A DNA stretch of 64,000 nucleotides from Rossellomorea sp. BNER (lineage in GTDB: Bacteria; Bacillota; Bacilli; Bacillales; Bacillaceae_B). The notes under the pieces were generated by a model. That model was not told where the DNA came from. It saw only the letters and a list, made by a program, of their open reading frames with translations, and ran no database searches. This document shows, piece after piece, positions 1 to 8,929 of the stretch (positions within the stretch are counted from its first letter, which is position 1; the number at the start of each line of letters is the position of its first letter). The DNA is taken from positions 1 through 64,000 of the forward strand of contig JANAVG010000006.1 in NCBI GenBank assembly GCA_024213275.1, given 5' to 3'. The position numbers and the translations under genes were made by a program.

Positions 1-37
1 TATCGTCGTTGAAAACATTGTTGACAAGAAAGAATAA
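1..37 (+). CDS. 3' end of an upstream gene (partial)
   Basis: A reading frame is open from the window edge and ends at a TAA at 35-37, giving the tail IVVENIVDKKE. Only eleven residues are visible, so the product cannot be recognised. The frame could be chance, but the acidic/lysine-rich ending looks like a normal protein C-terminus. No hairpin terminator follows before the next gene. Confidence 0.35.
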   Translation, partial: IVVENIVDKKE

Positions 38-218
38 AATGACTCTTTCTTTTTACACAATTATATGGACTTAATCCCTATTTTTCCTGTAAATGGGTCA
101 TCTATGAAGGAATGTCATATAAAAAAGAAGAAATAAATGATAGAGTAAAAATTTCTTAAGTAGGTACATATTTGTAGGCTTGTTATGACTATTAATTAAA
201 ATGGGATGGTAGTTTGCG

Positions 219-614
219 ATGATTTACGAAGTGACGATTCAAATCAGGGTGATGGATATGGTAGAAGGTCAGAAGTGGTACCGGACATTATTAAATAGAG
301 AACCAGATTTTGTCCCTCATAAAGGTTTTGCCGAGTGGGAAATCATTCCAAGGTGCTGGCTGCAAGTGGCAGAAGGAGTACCATCAGATGCAAGTGGTCC
401 CCTTAGGTTAGGGGTACCGAATATTAAAACGACAAGGGATCGATTAATGAGAGAGCTTGAAATCGAAGACTTTGAGATTCATGAAAGACCAGAAGTCCCA
501 GTGAAGTGGGGAACCTTTACGGATCCTTGGGGAAATCGGATCGGACTCTTTGAATATTTAAGTGAAGAAGAAAAAGAATATAAAATGAATGCTATTTTAA
601 CTAGCAAGAAATAG
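219..614 (+). CDS. VOC (glyoxalase/bleomycin-resistance fold) family protein
   Basis: This is a 131-residue protein with the pattern of a single vicinal-oxygen-chelate domain. It opens with a strand (VTIQIRVMDMVEGQKWYR) in which the first helix follows the first beta strand, and it ends with the typical segment containing WGTFTDPWGNRIGLFEY, where the late Glu (GLFEY) is the usual metal or substrate ligand position. No signal peptide or membrane segment is seen, so it is cytoplasmic. Family members include glyoxalases, dioxygenases and antibiotic-binding proteins, so the substrate cannot be predicted. The ATG at 219 has only a weak ribosome binding site (GATGG). The gene stands alone, followed by a hairpin terminator and then the gluconate operon. 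Confidence 0.8.
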   Translation: MIYEVTIQIRVMDMVEGQKWYRTLLNREPDFVPHKGFAEWEIIPRCWLQVAEGVPSDASGPLRLGVPNIKTTRDRLMRELEIEDFEIHERPEVPVKWGTFTDPWGNRIGLFEYLSEEEKEYKMNAILTSKK

Positions 615-660
615 TAACTCTCTTAGGTAAATTACTTAAGGATCTATTTTCTGAGCTGAA

Positions 661-700
661 AAAGACGACTTTTCTACAATGGGGGAAAATCGTCTTTTTT
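661..700 (+). terminator. Rho-independent terminator after the VOC gene
   Basis: The arms AAAGACGA and TCGTCTTT, with inner pairing of TTTTC with GAAAA, form a stem followed by a run of T at 694-700. It lies 47 bp after the VOC stop codon. Confidence 0.8.
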
Positions 701-875
701 CTATTGTTAAAACCATCTTATGAAATTCGTGAAGAATTTGCTTTTGATAAAGGGATTAAAGCATAATCTACAGCTGCAAATACTCATTTTACAGGTGTGA
801 AAAAGTGATGTTTACTAGTGAATTATCGACTTTAATTAAGTGAATTCTAAACTAGAGGGTTTTGTGTGAAAGATT

Positions 876-889
876 ATAAAGCGCTTGCA
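876..889 (+). promoter_or_regulatory. Putative CcpA cre site at the gnt promoter
   Basis: ATAAAGCGCTTGCA matches the cre consensus TGTAAGCGCTTACA at 10 of 14 positions, including the central AAGCGCTT. It overlaps the -35 region of the gntR promoter, where CcpA would block initiation. Catabolite repression of gnt by CcpA is established in B. subtilis; this particular site is an inference. Confidence 0.55.
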
Positions 890-912
890 TTTTGATAATT
901 CTGTACTATAAT
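885..912 (+). promoter_or_regulatory. Promoter of the gntRKPZ operon
   Basis: A sigma-A type promoter is read as TTGCAT (885-890), a 16-bp spacer and a perfect TATAAT (907-912). It sits 43 bp upstream of the gntR start and is overlapped by the cre-like site on one side and the GntR operator on the other. Confidence 0.75.
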
Positions 913-928
913 ACTTGTATACAAGTAT
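911..928 (+). promoter_or_regulatory. GntR operator
   Basis: The perfect 18-bp palindrome ATACTTGTATACAAGTAT begins inside the -10 box and covers the expected start site. As I recall it, this is the GntR operator sequence of B. subtilis. It implies that the gntR product represses its own operon until gluconate is present. Confidence 0.92.
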
Positions 929-954
929 ACTTGAATAGATAAGGACGTGTCATT

Positions 955-1686
955 ATGGCCAATTTAAAGGAATTATTATATCCCACAAAGTGGCTTTTAA
1001 AAGCTTCGACTGGTGAGCGAGTCGCATGCGAGCTTAGAATGCGGATTATTTCTGGCATGATTAAAAGTGGGACCGTTTTATCAGAAAATAAATTAGCTGC
1101 GGATTTTGAAGTTAGTCGTTCACCCATTCGTGAAGCATTAAAAATACTCGCATCGGAAAATATTATTCGATTAGAAAGAATGGGTGCGATTGTTATAGGT
1201 TTAACAGAGAAAGAAATAGAAGAAATTTATGATATACGTTTGCTAATAGAAACGTTTGTATTTGAACGGCTTGTGAAAATGGATACGGAGGAGTTAGTAA
1301 GGGAGCTTAGTAAAATACTTGAGATGATGAAAATCGCAATAAAGTATAAAGATGCCGATGAATTTTCCTATCAAGATGTCTTGTTTCACGAAACGATTAT
1401 TCGTACGATTAATCATTCCTTCATCCTGATGATATGGAATAATGCGAAACCCGTGATGGAAAGTTTAATTCTTTTATCAATGCGCATGCGTTTTGAGCAA
1501 AAGTACGATGATCTTACACGTGTTGTGAAAAATCATGAATTATATATTGAAGCAATAAATAAAAAAGATAGAAGCATCATGATTCAGTCTTTACATCAAA
1601 ATTTTGATGATGTTCAAGGTAAGGTAGAAGATCTTTGGATGTCACAACAAATGCTTTCAAAAGGAGAAGGTTCAGAAAATGACTAA
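955..1686 (+). CDS. gntR: Gluconate operon repressor GntR
   Basis: This 243-residue protein has the same length as B. subtilis GntR and looks closely similar over its whole length. Residues about 20-85 form the GntR-type winged helix (LSENKLAADFEVSRSPIREA) and residues about 95-230 the FadR/FCD-type helical effector domain that binds gluconate, with DVLFHETIIR supplying likely ligand or metal-contact residues. It is the first gene of the operon, preceded by a sigma-A promoter and a palindromic GntR operator, and its 3' end overlaps gntK by 8 bp. The start ATG at 955 is the one matching the family N-terminus (LLYP-KWL-KASTG-R). Confidence 0.96.
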   Translation: MANLKELLYPTKWLLKASTGERVACELRMRIISGMIKSGTVLSENKLAADFEVSRSPIREALKILASENIIRLERMGAIVIGLTEKEIEEIYDIRLLIETFVFERLVKMDTEELVRELSKILEMMKIAIKYKDADEFSYQDVLFHETIIRTINHSFILMIWNNAKPVMESLILLSMRMRFEQKYDDLTRVVKNHELYIEAINKKDRSIMIQSLHQNFDDVQGKVEDLWMSQQMLSKGEGSEND

Positions 1687-3223
1687 CTGTATGTTAGGGA
1701 TAGACATCGGTACAACAAGTACTAAGGCTGTATTATTTAGTGAAAAAGGAGAAGTCATTCAACAGGAGAATATTGGTTATCCTCTTTATACACCCGATAT
1801 TTCAACAGCTGAACAAGATCCAGAAGAGATTTTTGACGCTGTATTGCAAGCGGTTTCGAATATAATGAAACATTCCTATCATTCTCAAAATAAATTATCG
1901 TTTATTTCATTTAGTAGTGCGATGCATAGTGTTATTGCAATGGATGAGAATGACCAACCACTGACAAAGTGTATCACCTGGGCGGATAATCGAAGTGAAG
2001 CATGGGCACGAAAAATAAAAGATGAGTTAAATGGTCATGAAATTTACAAACGAACAGGAACACCCATTCATCCAATGTCACCACTAAGTAAAATTTCTTG
2101 GATTGTGAATGACCACCCTGAAATTGCTGCAAAGGCTACCAAATATATTGGAATTAAAGAATTCATTTTCAAAAAGCTTTTTGATCAATATGTCGTAGAT
2201 CACTCGTTAGCTTCTTCGATGGGAATGATGAATCTTAAAAACTTGGATTGGGATGCAGAAGCATTGAAAATCGCTGGTATAACACGGGAGCAATTATCTA
2301 AGCTCGTACCGACAACGGAGATTTTTCACAACTGCAATCCAATGATAGCGAAACAAATGGGGATTGATCCACAAACTCCAGTTGTTATTGGAGCAAGTGA
2401 TGGGGTGCTTTCTAATCTAGGTGTGAATGCAATCGAAAAAGGCGAGATCGCGGTTACGATTGGGACAAGCGGCGCGATTAGAACCATTATTGACGAACCG
2501 CAAACAGATGAAAAAGGGCGATTATTTTGCTATGCCTTAACGGAAAAGCATTGGGTCATTGGCGGTCCTGTAAACAATGGCGGGATGGTTCTTCATTGGA
2601 TTAGGGATGAATTTGCCTCTTCAGAAGTGGAAACAGCGAAAAGATTAGGGATTGACCCTTACGAAGTATTAACCAAAATAGCGGAACGGATAAGACCAGG
2701 TTCTGATGGATTGTTGTTTCATCCATACCTAGCGGGTGAGCGTGCGCCGTTATGGAATCCGGATGTACGTGGCTCATTTTTTGGCTTAACGATGTCGCAT
2801 AAAAAGGAACATATGATTCGAGCAGCCCTCGAAGGCGTCATTTACAATTTATACTCCGTCTTTTTGGCATTATTGGAATGCACGGAAGGACCTGTGACCC
2901 GAATCCAGGCAACTGGAGGCTTCGCAAGGTCGACGGTTTGGCGGCAAATGATGTCCGATATATTCGATTTAGAAGTGGTGGTTCCAGAAAGCTATGAGAG
3001 TTCCTGTTTGGGTGCTTGTATTTTAGGATTATATGCCATGGGGAAAGTGGAATCATTTAGTGTCGCTTCGGACATGATTGGAAGCACTTACAAACACACA
3101 CCCAGAGAAGATGCGGTAAAAGAATATAGAAAATTATTGCCGATCTTTATTAATTTATCAAGAATACTAGAAGAAAATTATACACATATTGCAAATTATC
3201 AAAGAGGCTTAACCAATATATAA
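1679..3223 (+). CDS. gntK: Gluconokinase
   Basis: This 514-residue FGGY-family sugar kinase phosphorylates D-gluconate to 6-phosphogluconate with ATP in the cytoplasm. The N-terminal phosphate loop DIGTTSTKAVLF is at residues 8-19. The second actin-like domain carries GASDGVLSNLG and GTSGAIR, and the FGGY_C signature region contains GGFARS-W-QMMSDI. It overlaps gntR by 8 bp, with a GAAGG-type ribosome binding site inside gntR, which points to translational coupling. Its length matches B. subtilis GntK (about 513 residues). It would be co-regulated with the rest of gntRKPZ by GntR and probably CcpA. Confidence 0.95.
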   Translation: MTNCMLGIDIGTTSTKAVLFSEKGEVIQQENIGYPLYTPDISTAEQDPEEIFDAVLQAVSNIMKHSYHSQNKLSFISFSSAMHSVIAMDENDQPLTKCITWADNRSEAWARKIKDELNGHEIYKRTGTPIHPMSPLSKISWIVNDHPEIAAKATKYIGIKEFIFKKLFDQYVVDHSLASSMGMMNLKNLDWDAEALKIAGITREQLSKLVPTTEIFHNCNPMIAKQMGIDPQTPVVIGASDGVLSNLGVNAIEKGEIAVTIGTSGAIRTIIDEPQTDEKGRLFCYALTEKHWVIGGPVNNGGMVLHWIRDEFASSEVETAKRLGIDPYEVLTKIAERIRPGSDGLLFHPYLAGERAPLWNPDVRGSFFGLTMSHKKEHMIRAALEGVIYNLYSVFLALLECTEGPVTRIQATGGFARSTVWRQMMSDIFDLEVVVPESYESSCLGACILGLYAMGKVESFSVASDMIGSTYKHTPREDAVKEYRKLLPIFINLSRILEENYTHIANYQRGLTNI

Positions 3224-3246
3224 GATCATTTTTGGAGGGGAAGATT

Positions 3247-4593
3247 ATGCCACTATTTATTGTAGCGTGCGGGATTTTAGCACTACTCATTTTAATCATG
3301 GCTTTGAAGGTAAACACGTTTGTTTCATTAATCATTGTATCGTTTGGCATAGCATTAGCACTTGGAATGCCACTAGACAGCATTGTAAACTCCATTGAAG
3401 CTGGATTAGGCGGAACACTTGGTCATTTAGCTCTAATCTTTGGTTTAGGTGCGATGTTAGGCAGGCTCATTGCAGACGCAGGAGGTGCCCAACGCATTTC
3501 AATGACCTTAATTGGCAGATTCGGAGAAAAAAAGATCCAGTGGGCTGTAGTGGTTGCATCATTCATTATTGGGATCGCTTTGTTTTTTGAAGTAGGGTTA
3601 GTATTATTGATTCCCATTATATTTTCGATTTCTAAACAATTAAAAGTATCTATATTATATCTCGGCATTCCGATGGTGGCCGCTTTATCAGTGACCCATG
3701 GATTCTTGCCGCCACACCCAGGCCCAACAGTCATCGCAGGGGAATATGGGGCAAATATTGGTGAAGTATTACTTTACGGTTTTATTATCGCTATTCCAAC
3801 AGTAATCTTAGCTGGACCACTTTTTGCTAAGGTTGCAAAAAAGATCCTGCCTGAATCATTCAAAAAAACTGGTAATATCGCCTCTTTAGGAGAACAAAAA
3901 ACTTTTAAACTAGAGGATACACCTGGATTTGGAATAAGCGTGTTTACAGCAATGCTGCCTGTAATATTAATGTCTATTGCTACGATTATTTCCCTGATTC
4001 AAGAAACAATGGGTTTGGAAAATAATACGTTATTTAAGTTTGTTAGTTTTATAGGCAATGCTTCTACTACCATGTTGATATCATTAGTCGTTGCCTTCTT
4101 TACGATGGGACTATCAAGAAATATTCCGGTCAAACAGGTGATGGATTCTTGTACAGCAGCCATTACACAGATTGGTATGATGCTCTTAATCATTGGGGGC
4201 GGAGGTGCTTTTAAACAAGTATTAATTGATGGCGGAGTTGGTAATTATGTAGCCGAATTATTCAACGGAACATCCTTATCACCTATTTTACTTGCCTGGA
4301 TGATTGCGGCTATTTTGCGGATTGCTTTAGGGTCGGCTACCGTTTCGGCGTTAACAACTGTCGGTTTAGTCACTCCTATGTTGGGCCATTCCGATGTTAA
4401 CCTTGCTTTAGTCGTGCTTGCAACCGGGGCGGGAAGTTTAATTGCCTCCCATGTAAATGATGCCGGTTTTTGGATGTTTAAAGAGTATTTTGGTTTAAGC
4501 ATGAAAGAAACATTTGCAACATGGACATTACTTGAAACGATTATTTCGGTAGCTGGGTTAGGATTTATTCTATTATTAAGTTTAGTCATATAA
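3247..4593 (+). CDS. gntP: Gluconate:H+ symporter GntP
   Basis: This is a polytopic membrane protein of about 448 residues with some 12 to 14 hydrophobic segments, of the GntP/gluconate permease family that imports gluconate with protons. Family landmarks are the long glycine-rich stretch LGLGAMLGRLIADAGGAQRI, the TM segment followed by HGFLPPHPGPT, and ASHVNDAGFWMFKEYFGLS near the C-terminus. A TTG at 3232 would extend the frame, but the ribosome binding site GGAGGGG (3234-3240) lies inside that extension and is correctly spaced for the ATG at 3247, which I use. It is the third gene of the operon, 23 bp after gntK. Confidence 0.95.
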   Translation: MPLFIVACGILALLILIMALKVNTFVSLIIVSFGIALALGMPLDSIVNSIEAGLGGTLGHLALIFGLGAMLGRLIADAGGAQRISMTLIGRFGEKKIQWAVVVASFIIGIALFFEVGLVLLIPIIFSISKQLKVSILYLGIPMVAALSVTHGFLPPHPGPTVIAGEYGANIGEVLLYGFIIAIPTVILAGPLFAKVAKKILPESFKKTGNIASLGEQKTFKLEDTPGFGISVFTAMLPVILMSIATIISLIQETMGLENNTLFKFVSFIGNASTTMLISLVVAFFTMGLSRNIPVKQVMDSCTAAITQIGMMLLIIGGGGAFKQVLIDGGVGNYVAELFNGTSLSPILLAWMIAAILRIALGSATVSALTTVGLVTPMLGHSDVNLALVVLATGAGSLIASHVNDAGFWMFKEYFGLSMKETFATWTLLETIISVAGLGFILLLSLVI

Positions 4594-4612
4594 AAAGGAG
4601 GAATATAGATTC

Positions 4613-6016
4613 ATGGGTCAGACGATTGGTGTCATTGGTTTAGGAGTGATGGGCAGCAATATAGCTTTAAATATGGCTAGAAATGAAGAAAAAGTAGCTG
4701 TCTATAATTATACTAGAGATTTAACGGATCAACTTGTACAGAAAGCTGAAAACGAACAAATCTATCCGTACTACGATATTCAAAGCTTTGTTCAGTCCTT
4801 AGAAACTCCTAGAAAGATCTTCCTTATGGTCACAGCCGGCGAGGTGGTAGATTCCGTCATTGGTTCAGTGGTCCCTTTCCTTGAGAAAGGCGATATTATC
4901 ATGGACGGCGGCAACTCCCATTATGAAGATACTTCACGCAGATATGATGATCTGAAATCAAAAGGAATCGATTATTTAGGTATAGGGATTTCCGGTGGTG
5001 AAATTGGAGCTTTGAAAGGTCCTTCGATTATGCCTGGGGGAGATATGGAAGTATATGAAAAAGTAGCACCTATTCTCACTAAAATAGCGGCAAAAGTTGA
5101 AAATGACCCTTGCTGCGTTTATATTGGTCCAAAAGGTGCGGGTCACTTTACGAAGATGGTGCATAATGGCATTGAGTATGCAGATATGCAATTAATCGCA
5201 GAGGCCTATACATTTTTAAGAGAAAGATTAAACTTGCCTATCAAGGAAATTGCTAACATTTTTGAAACATGGAATCAGGGAGAACTGAAAAGCTATTTAA
5301 TAGAGATCACTGTTCATATTTTGAGAAAAATAGATGTTGAAACGGGATTGCCGCTCATAGATGTAATTCTTGATAAAGTAGGCCAAAAAGGAACCGGTAA
5401 ATGGACAAGTATTCAAGCAATCAATAACGGTATCCCATTATCCATCATTACAGAGTCTTTATTTGCCCGTTACTTATCTACTTTGAAAAATGAACGGATC
5501 AATGCAGAAAGGATATTAACAGGTCCAGAGGTTGATAGACAAGATTTAGAGAAAGATTTGTGGATTGAGTACATGAGACAAGCCTTATATTTGGGTAAAG
5601 TTTGTGTATACGCGCAAGGATTTGCCCAATATAAAACGACATCGGAACTTTATGATTGGGATCTACCTTTAAAAGATATTGCCCTTATTTTCCGCGGCGG
5701 CTGCATTATTCGTGCTGAATTTTTAAATGTAATTAGTGAAGCTTATCAAAATCAACCAAAGCTTGTAAATTTACTAGTTGCCCCCTATTTTGCTGAAAAA
5801 TTCGAAACCTATCAATTGGGTTTACGAAAAGTTGTTTCCCAAGGTATTAATGTTGGGATGCCGCTTCCATGTTTAAGTGCATCACTTACCTATTACGATA
5901 GTTATCGTACAGGCACATCAAATGCCAACCTTTTACAGGCACAACGTGATTATTTTGGTGCACATACTTATGAACGCAATGATAGAGTAGGAATCTTTCA
6001 TACAGAGTGGCAATAA
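4613..6016 (+). CDS. gntZ: 6-phosphogluconate dehydrogenase, decarboxylating
   Basis: This 467-residue enzyme oxidatively decarboxylates 6-phosphogluconate to ribulose 5-phosphate, linking imported gluconate to the pentose phosphate pathway. The nucleotide-binding loop GLGVMG is at residues 9-14, the substrate motif DGGNSHY at about 101-107, and the catalytic Lys (K181) with H184 and N185 lies in the signature TKMVHNGIEY. The C-terminal all-helical domain contains GTGKWTSIQA and ends in YERND-VG-FHTEWQ as in the family. A ribosome binding site AAAGGAGG stands 12 bp before the ATG. It closes the operon, as in B. subtilis. An NADP- versus NAD-preference is not readable by eye. Confidence 0.95.
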   Translation: MGQTIGVIGLGVMGSNIALNMARNEEKVAVYNYTRDLTDQLVQKAENEQIYPYYDIQSFVQSLETPRKIFLMVTAGEVVDSVIGSVVPFLEKGDIIMDGGNSHYEDTSRRYDDLKSKGIDYLGIGISGGEIGALKGPSIMPGGDMEVYEKVAPILTKIAAKVENDPCCVYIGPKGAGHFTKMVHNGIEYADMQLIAEAYTFLRERLNLPIKEIANIFETWNQGELKSYLIEITVHILRKIDVETGLPLIDVILDKVGQKGTGKWTSIQAINNGIPLSIITESLFARYLSTLKNERINAERILTGPEVDRQDLEKDLWIEYMRQALYLGKVCVYAQGFAQYKTTSELYDWDLPLKDIALIFRGGCIIRAEFLNVISEAYQNQPKLVNLLVAPYFAEKFETYQLGLRKVVSQGINVGMPLPCLSASLTYYDSYRTGTSNANLLQAQRDYFGAHTYERNDRVGIFHTEWQ

Positions 6017-6084
6017 GAAAATATCATCATAAGAAGTGGGTACCTTACGGCTATTGGGACAATGTAATTTCTAACCGGAATCAT

Positions 6085-6120
6085 AGATTTGGCCGATGTC
6101 GGTTGCTGAACGGCCAATCT
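6085..6120 (+). terminator. Hairpin after gntZ
   Basis: AGATTTGGCCG (6085-6095) pairs with CGGCCAATCT (6111-6120) with one unpaired T, followed by ATTTTAT. The tail is only moderately U-rich, so this may be a weak terminator or an RNA-stabilising hairpin. Confidence 0.45.
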
Positions 6121-6232
6121 ATTTTATAGAAATCAGGTGTACTAAGAAAGTTCTTTACTCGGGGGTATTGGAACATGTTATAACTCAATGAAATCCGATC
6201 AGCCTCAATGAATAAATAAACTGATTTGTTTT

Positions 6233-6266
6233 ACACCCCTTAACGTTATAGGGGTGTTTTTATTTA
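6233..6266 (+). terminator. Rho-independent terminator of the gnt operon
   Basis: ACACCCCT (6233-6240) pairs with AGGGGTGT (6250-6257) across a 9-nt loop, followed by TTTTATTTATATA. It is the stronger of two hairpins downstream of gntZ. The rest of 6017-6374 shows no other feature. Confidence 0.8.
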
Positions 6267-6374
6267 TATATTAATAGGAGTGTTGATTATCCAAAAGTAG
6301 ATAGATTAAAACTCTTACGGCTCCATCATTTTGATTTCTGCCCAGTTATTTCGCTTCACGTTAGCCGAAAGATC

Positions 6375-7298
6375 TCAATGCAGTTCGCTCACTTGCTTAG
6401 CCTCAAAATATAAAACTTGTATAAACTTCTTTGTATTGATTCTTAGTGTTGTAGTGGAGGTTTCTTTTTTTAATTCGTTCATTTTTTTTCTTATTACAGT
6501 GAAATCAAAAAACTTTGAGGCATATGTTTCGAATTTTAAATTTGAAAAATCCGCTAGTCCAATAGAGGCCAAATGATTTAGTGATTGACTAATGGCTCTT
6601 CTAACGCGCTGTTCTGTTGCTTTGATTTCCCTAGTTAACTCTGACGGGGGGGAATGGTTTCCTTGTCTTTTTTGAACAAGCTTTTCAAAGATCTCTTTTA
6701 GTGGTGGAAACCCTTTTTCTAATGTATGTATCCGTTCATATTCATCTAAATACTCTAGGATATCTAGGAGATCTTTACTCCCACTTCCTCCGGCGATACC
6801 CAATTCAGACAAAAGGAAACGACCGGATGCTTTTAATTTTTTTCTGTTTAAGGCTTGTCTTTGGTTTTGCGGTGGTTCTAAGTTTAGTGCTGTAGTGAGT
6901 GATTGGTGAATATCGTGAACCGATTTTTCTAAACGAATGCGCTCTATGACCTTTTGGATTACGGCTAACACCTCGAATTTATTGATTGGTTTTGTAATGT
7001 AATGTTCAATTCCGAGTGAATAGGCTTCACCAATCATATCCTTTGACTCCACCTGAGAAAGCATTATGACTTTTCCGTTAAATTCAGGTTTGATTTGTCG
7101 AATGGTTTCGATTCCGTCCCGAATTGGCATGAGGAGATCGATAAACAAAACATCGACTTTTTTCAGGGTCAGTGTCATTCCATCTAAAAGCGACCCGTCC
7201 CAAGCTTCGCCAACGACTTCTCCGATATCCTCTTCTTCGATAATTTGAGTCAGCATTGTGCGTATCGCTTCATCATCATCTGTTATATAAAAATTCAT
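6375..7298 (-). CDS. glnL: Response regulator, GlnL (YcbB) type
   Basis: This 307-residue protein has an N-terminal CheY-like receiver domain (residues 1-120) with acidic pocket D7-D9, phosphoacceptor D54 (LFIDLLMP) and K103 (YITKP). The C-terminal part (about 160-290, LDILEYLDEYERIHT to IGLADFSNLKFE) matches the YcbB-type DNA-binding domain rather than the OmpR or NarL types. B. subtilis GlnL controls glutamine uptake and use. Here the gene lies 4 bp after the kinase gene and divergent from gltT, whose promoter carries GlnL-type TTTTGT repeats, so it probably activates that transporter gene. A ribosome binding site AAGGGGTGA precedes the ATG. Confidence 0.85.
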   Translation of the reverse strand: MNFYITDDDEAIRTMLTQIIEEEDIGEVVGEAWDGSLLDGMTLTLKKVDVLFIDLLMPIRDGIETIRQIKPEFNGKVIMLSQVESKDMIGEAYSLGIEHYITKPINKFEVLAVIQKVIERIRLEKSVHDIHQSLTTALNLEPPQNQRQALNRKKLKASGRFLLSELGIAGGSGSKDLLDILEYLDEYERIHTLEKGFPPLKEIFEKLVQKRQGNHSPPSELTREIKATEQRVRRAISQSLNHLASIGLADFSNLKFETYASKFFDFTVIRKKMNELKKETSTTTLRINTKKFIQVLYFEAKQVSELH

Positions 7299-7302
7299 GT
7301 TA

Positions 7303-8601
7303 TCACCCCTTCTCGATCAATGGAAGAATCGGTAATCGTATGATAAATATTGTGCCACTTCCTTCTTTCCTGTTCTCGAAGGTCACATCGCCTCCAAGCT
7401 GTTCAATCATTTCTTTTACATAAAATAACCCAATACCAGTTGACGGGTTTCCATAACGGTCATATTTCGAAGTGAAGCCTGGCTTGAATATCAGCTCTCT
7501 ATGCTTTGGCGGAATTCCTGGTCCGTTATCTTCAATTCGAAATTCGATAAAGTCAAGCTCCTGAGCCATTCTAATTTCAATCATTCCCTCATCTTCTAAT
7601 GCTTCTACAGCGTTAGCGACGATGTTATTGATGATCGAGAGTATGGTATAAACGTGATAATCTGGATGATTACCGTTGATTTTATAAGTAAATTGAACAT
7701 CTTTCTTAAGTAGCAATGCATATTTTTTGTTCGACCTAATGATGATACTAACTAACTCATCTACATTCATATAAGGTGTGTAGTTTTCTTCGGTAATCAA
7801 CTTAGAAAGTCCCGCAAATATACGTTGATTGTCTTTTTTTATATCATGTACTTCACCAGCGATGGTTAAAGCTTGCTGGCGTAAATGAGTGACCTCTTGT
7901 ACAGAAGGAACTTGATTCAGGCCCTTATACAGATCATAGGTTTTTTTTGTAATATTTTCAGCATTCACCAGTGTTTTCTTTAAAAGAATTGATTCCTCAT
8001 ACAAATTGGAGATCAGCATCAGCATCCGTTCATTCTGTTTGCGGATCTTCATTTCGCTAACTCGAGCTTCGTACAGCTTCATCAAATTCAAGAATCCAAT
8101 GACAAAGAAACTACGAAATATGGCGATAATCGTAATTTTATTCATATCTGATAGAGGAATAAAGGTATTCAGTGTGATCATCTGTGCCGCCAGTTCAATC
8201 ACATTCGCGGTGATTTCCATCATGATGCCAAGCAGGCCTAATAAGAAAGGACGATTATGGAAGCGATTGACTTTAAATAAATCAAAGAGAGCACCAAAGG
8301 CCAGATAATAGAAAAAAGCCGGGTAATGGACCTGGAAAAAGGAAGACCAATTCGCATCTCCAATGAAAGCCAAGTCTACTAAGAAACGAAATCCTTCAAC
8401 AGAAAGACCAATTAAAAAACCCGCTGCAATAGCCGGTAGTTTACGAAGCAATAATAAAAAGAAGAAGAAAGCGGGTGAGCCTAAGCTAACTCGGAATGTC
8501 CCGTCGAACGGAAAGAATTTTAATTCACCTGCTAGAGGGACGATGAGGATCATCAAAGCTAGGATATTGATATCTTTTCTTATTAAAGGATTGATTCTCA
8601 C
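7303..8601 (-). CDS. glnK: Sensor histidine kinase, GlnK (YcbA) type
   Basis: The N-terminal half (about residues 10-195) holds five or six membrane helices with little extracytoplasmic loop. A coiled region and a DcuS/CitA-like dimerisation motif with the likely phospho-His (GEVHDIKKDNQRI) follow. The C-terminal HATPase_c domain shows the N box NIVANAVEAL, the G1 box EDNGPGIP and the G2 box GIGLFYVKEMIEQLGG. It would phosphorylate the adjacent response regulator. I prefer the GTG at 8601 because GGAAGTGG is spaced for it, but a TTG at 8616 extends the frame by five codons. The lack of a large sensor domain suggests sensing in or through the membrane, perhaps via the glutamate transporter; that is inference. 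Confidence 0.85.
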   Translation of the reverse strand: MRINPLIRKDINILALMILIVPLAGELKFFPFDGTFRVSLGSPAFFFFLLLLRKLPAIAAGFLIGLSVEGFRFLVDLAFIGDANWSSFFQVHYPAFFYYLAFGALFDLFKVNRFHNRPFLLGLLGIMMEITANVIELAAQMITLNTFIPLSDMNKITIIAIFRSFFVIGFLNLMKLYEARVSEMKIRKQNERMLMLISNLYEESILLKKTLVNAENITKKTYDLYKGLNQVPSVQEVTHLRQQALTIAGEVHDIKKDNQRIFAGLSKLITEENYTPYMNVDELVSIIIRSNKKYALLLKKDVQFTYKINGNHPDYHVYTILSIINNIVANAVEALEDEGMIEIRMAQELDFIEFRIEDNGPGIPPKHRELIFKPGFTSKYDRYGNPSTGIGLFYVKEMIEQLGGDVTFENRKEGSGTIFIIRLPILPLIEKG

Positions 8602-8820
8602 AAAAGCCACTTCCAAATCTTATTAAAAAAAGCTCTTTTCTTAAAGTTCCCTACTACTGAGGAAAACATGACGATTTTTAAGAAAAAAACCAATATATTT
8701 TGATTAAACTGTTGTTTACACAAACCGCTTCCGAGAAACAGTATATCGTTTTGATCGATGAAAAACAACACTACTTGACTTTTATGAATATTTACATTTA
8801 TGAAAAATAGATTTTATTCA

Positions 8821-8858
8821 TTTTGTAGGTTTTTGTCGTTTTTTGTAGTTTGTATTAT
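8821..8858 (+). promoter_or_regulatory. Triple TTTTGT repeat and -10 box upstream of gltT (probable GlnL site)
   Basis: TTTTGT occurs at 8821, 8831 and 8841, each separated by exactly 4 nt. A TATTAT -10 box (8853-8858) follows, with no good -35 box, which is typical of an activator-dependent promoter. From memory, the B. subtilis GlnL site is the direct repeat TTTTGT-N4-TTTTGT; here it occurs as three in-register copies. The divergent gene pair encodes a GlnK/GlnL-like system. Confidence 0.75.
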
Positions 8859-8929
8859 AAAATAAGCTGTAGCTTTATGAAGTATGTTCACAAGACGAAC
8901 CAAAAGGAAAAAATAAAAGAGGTGATCTA

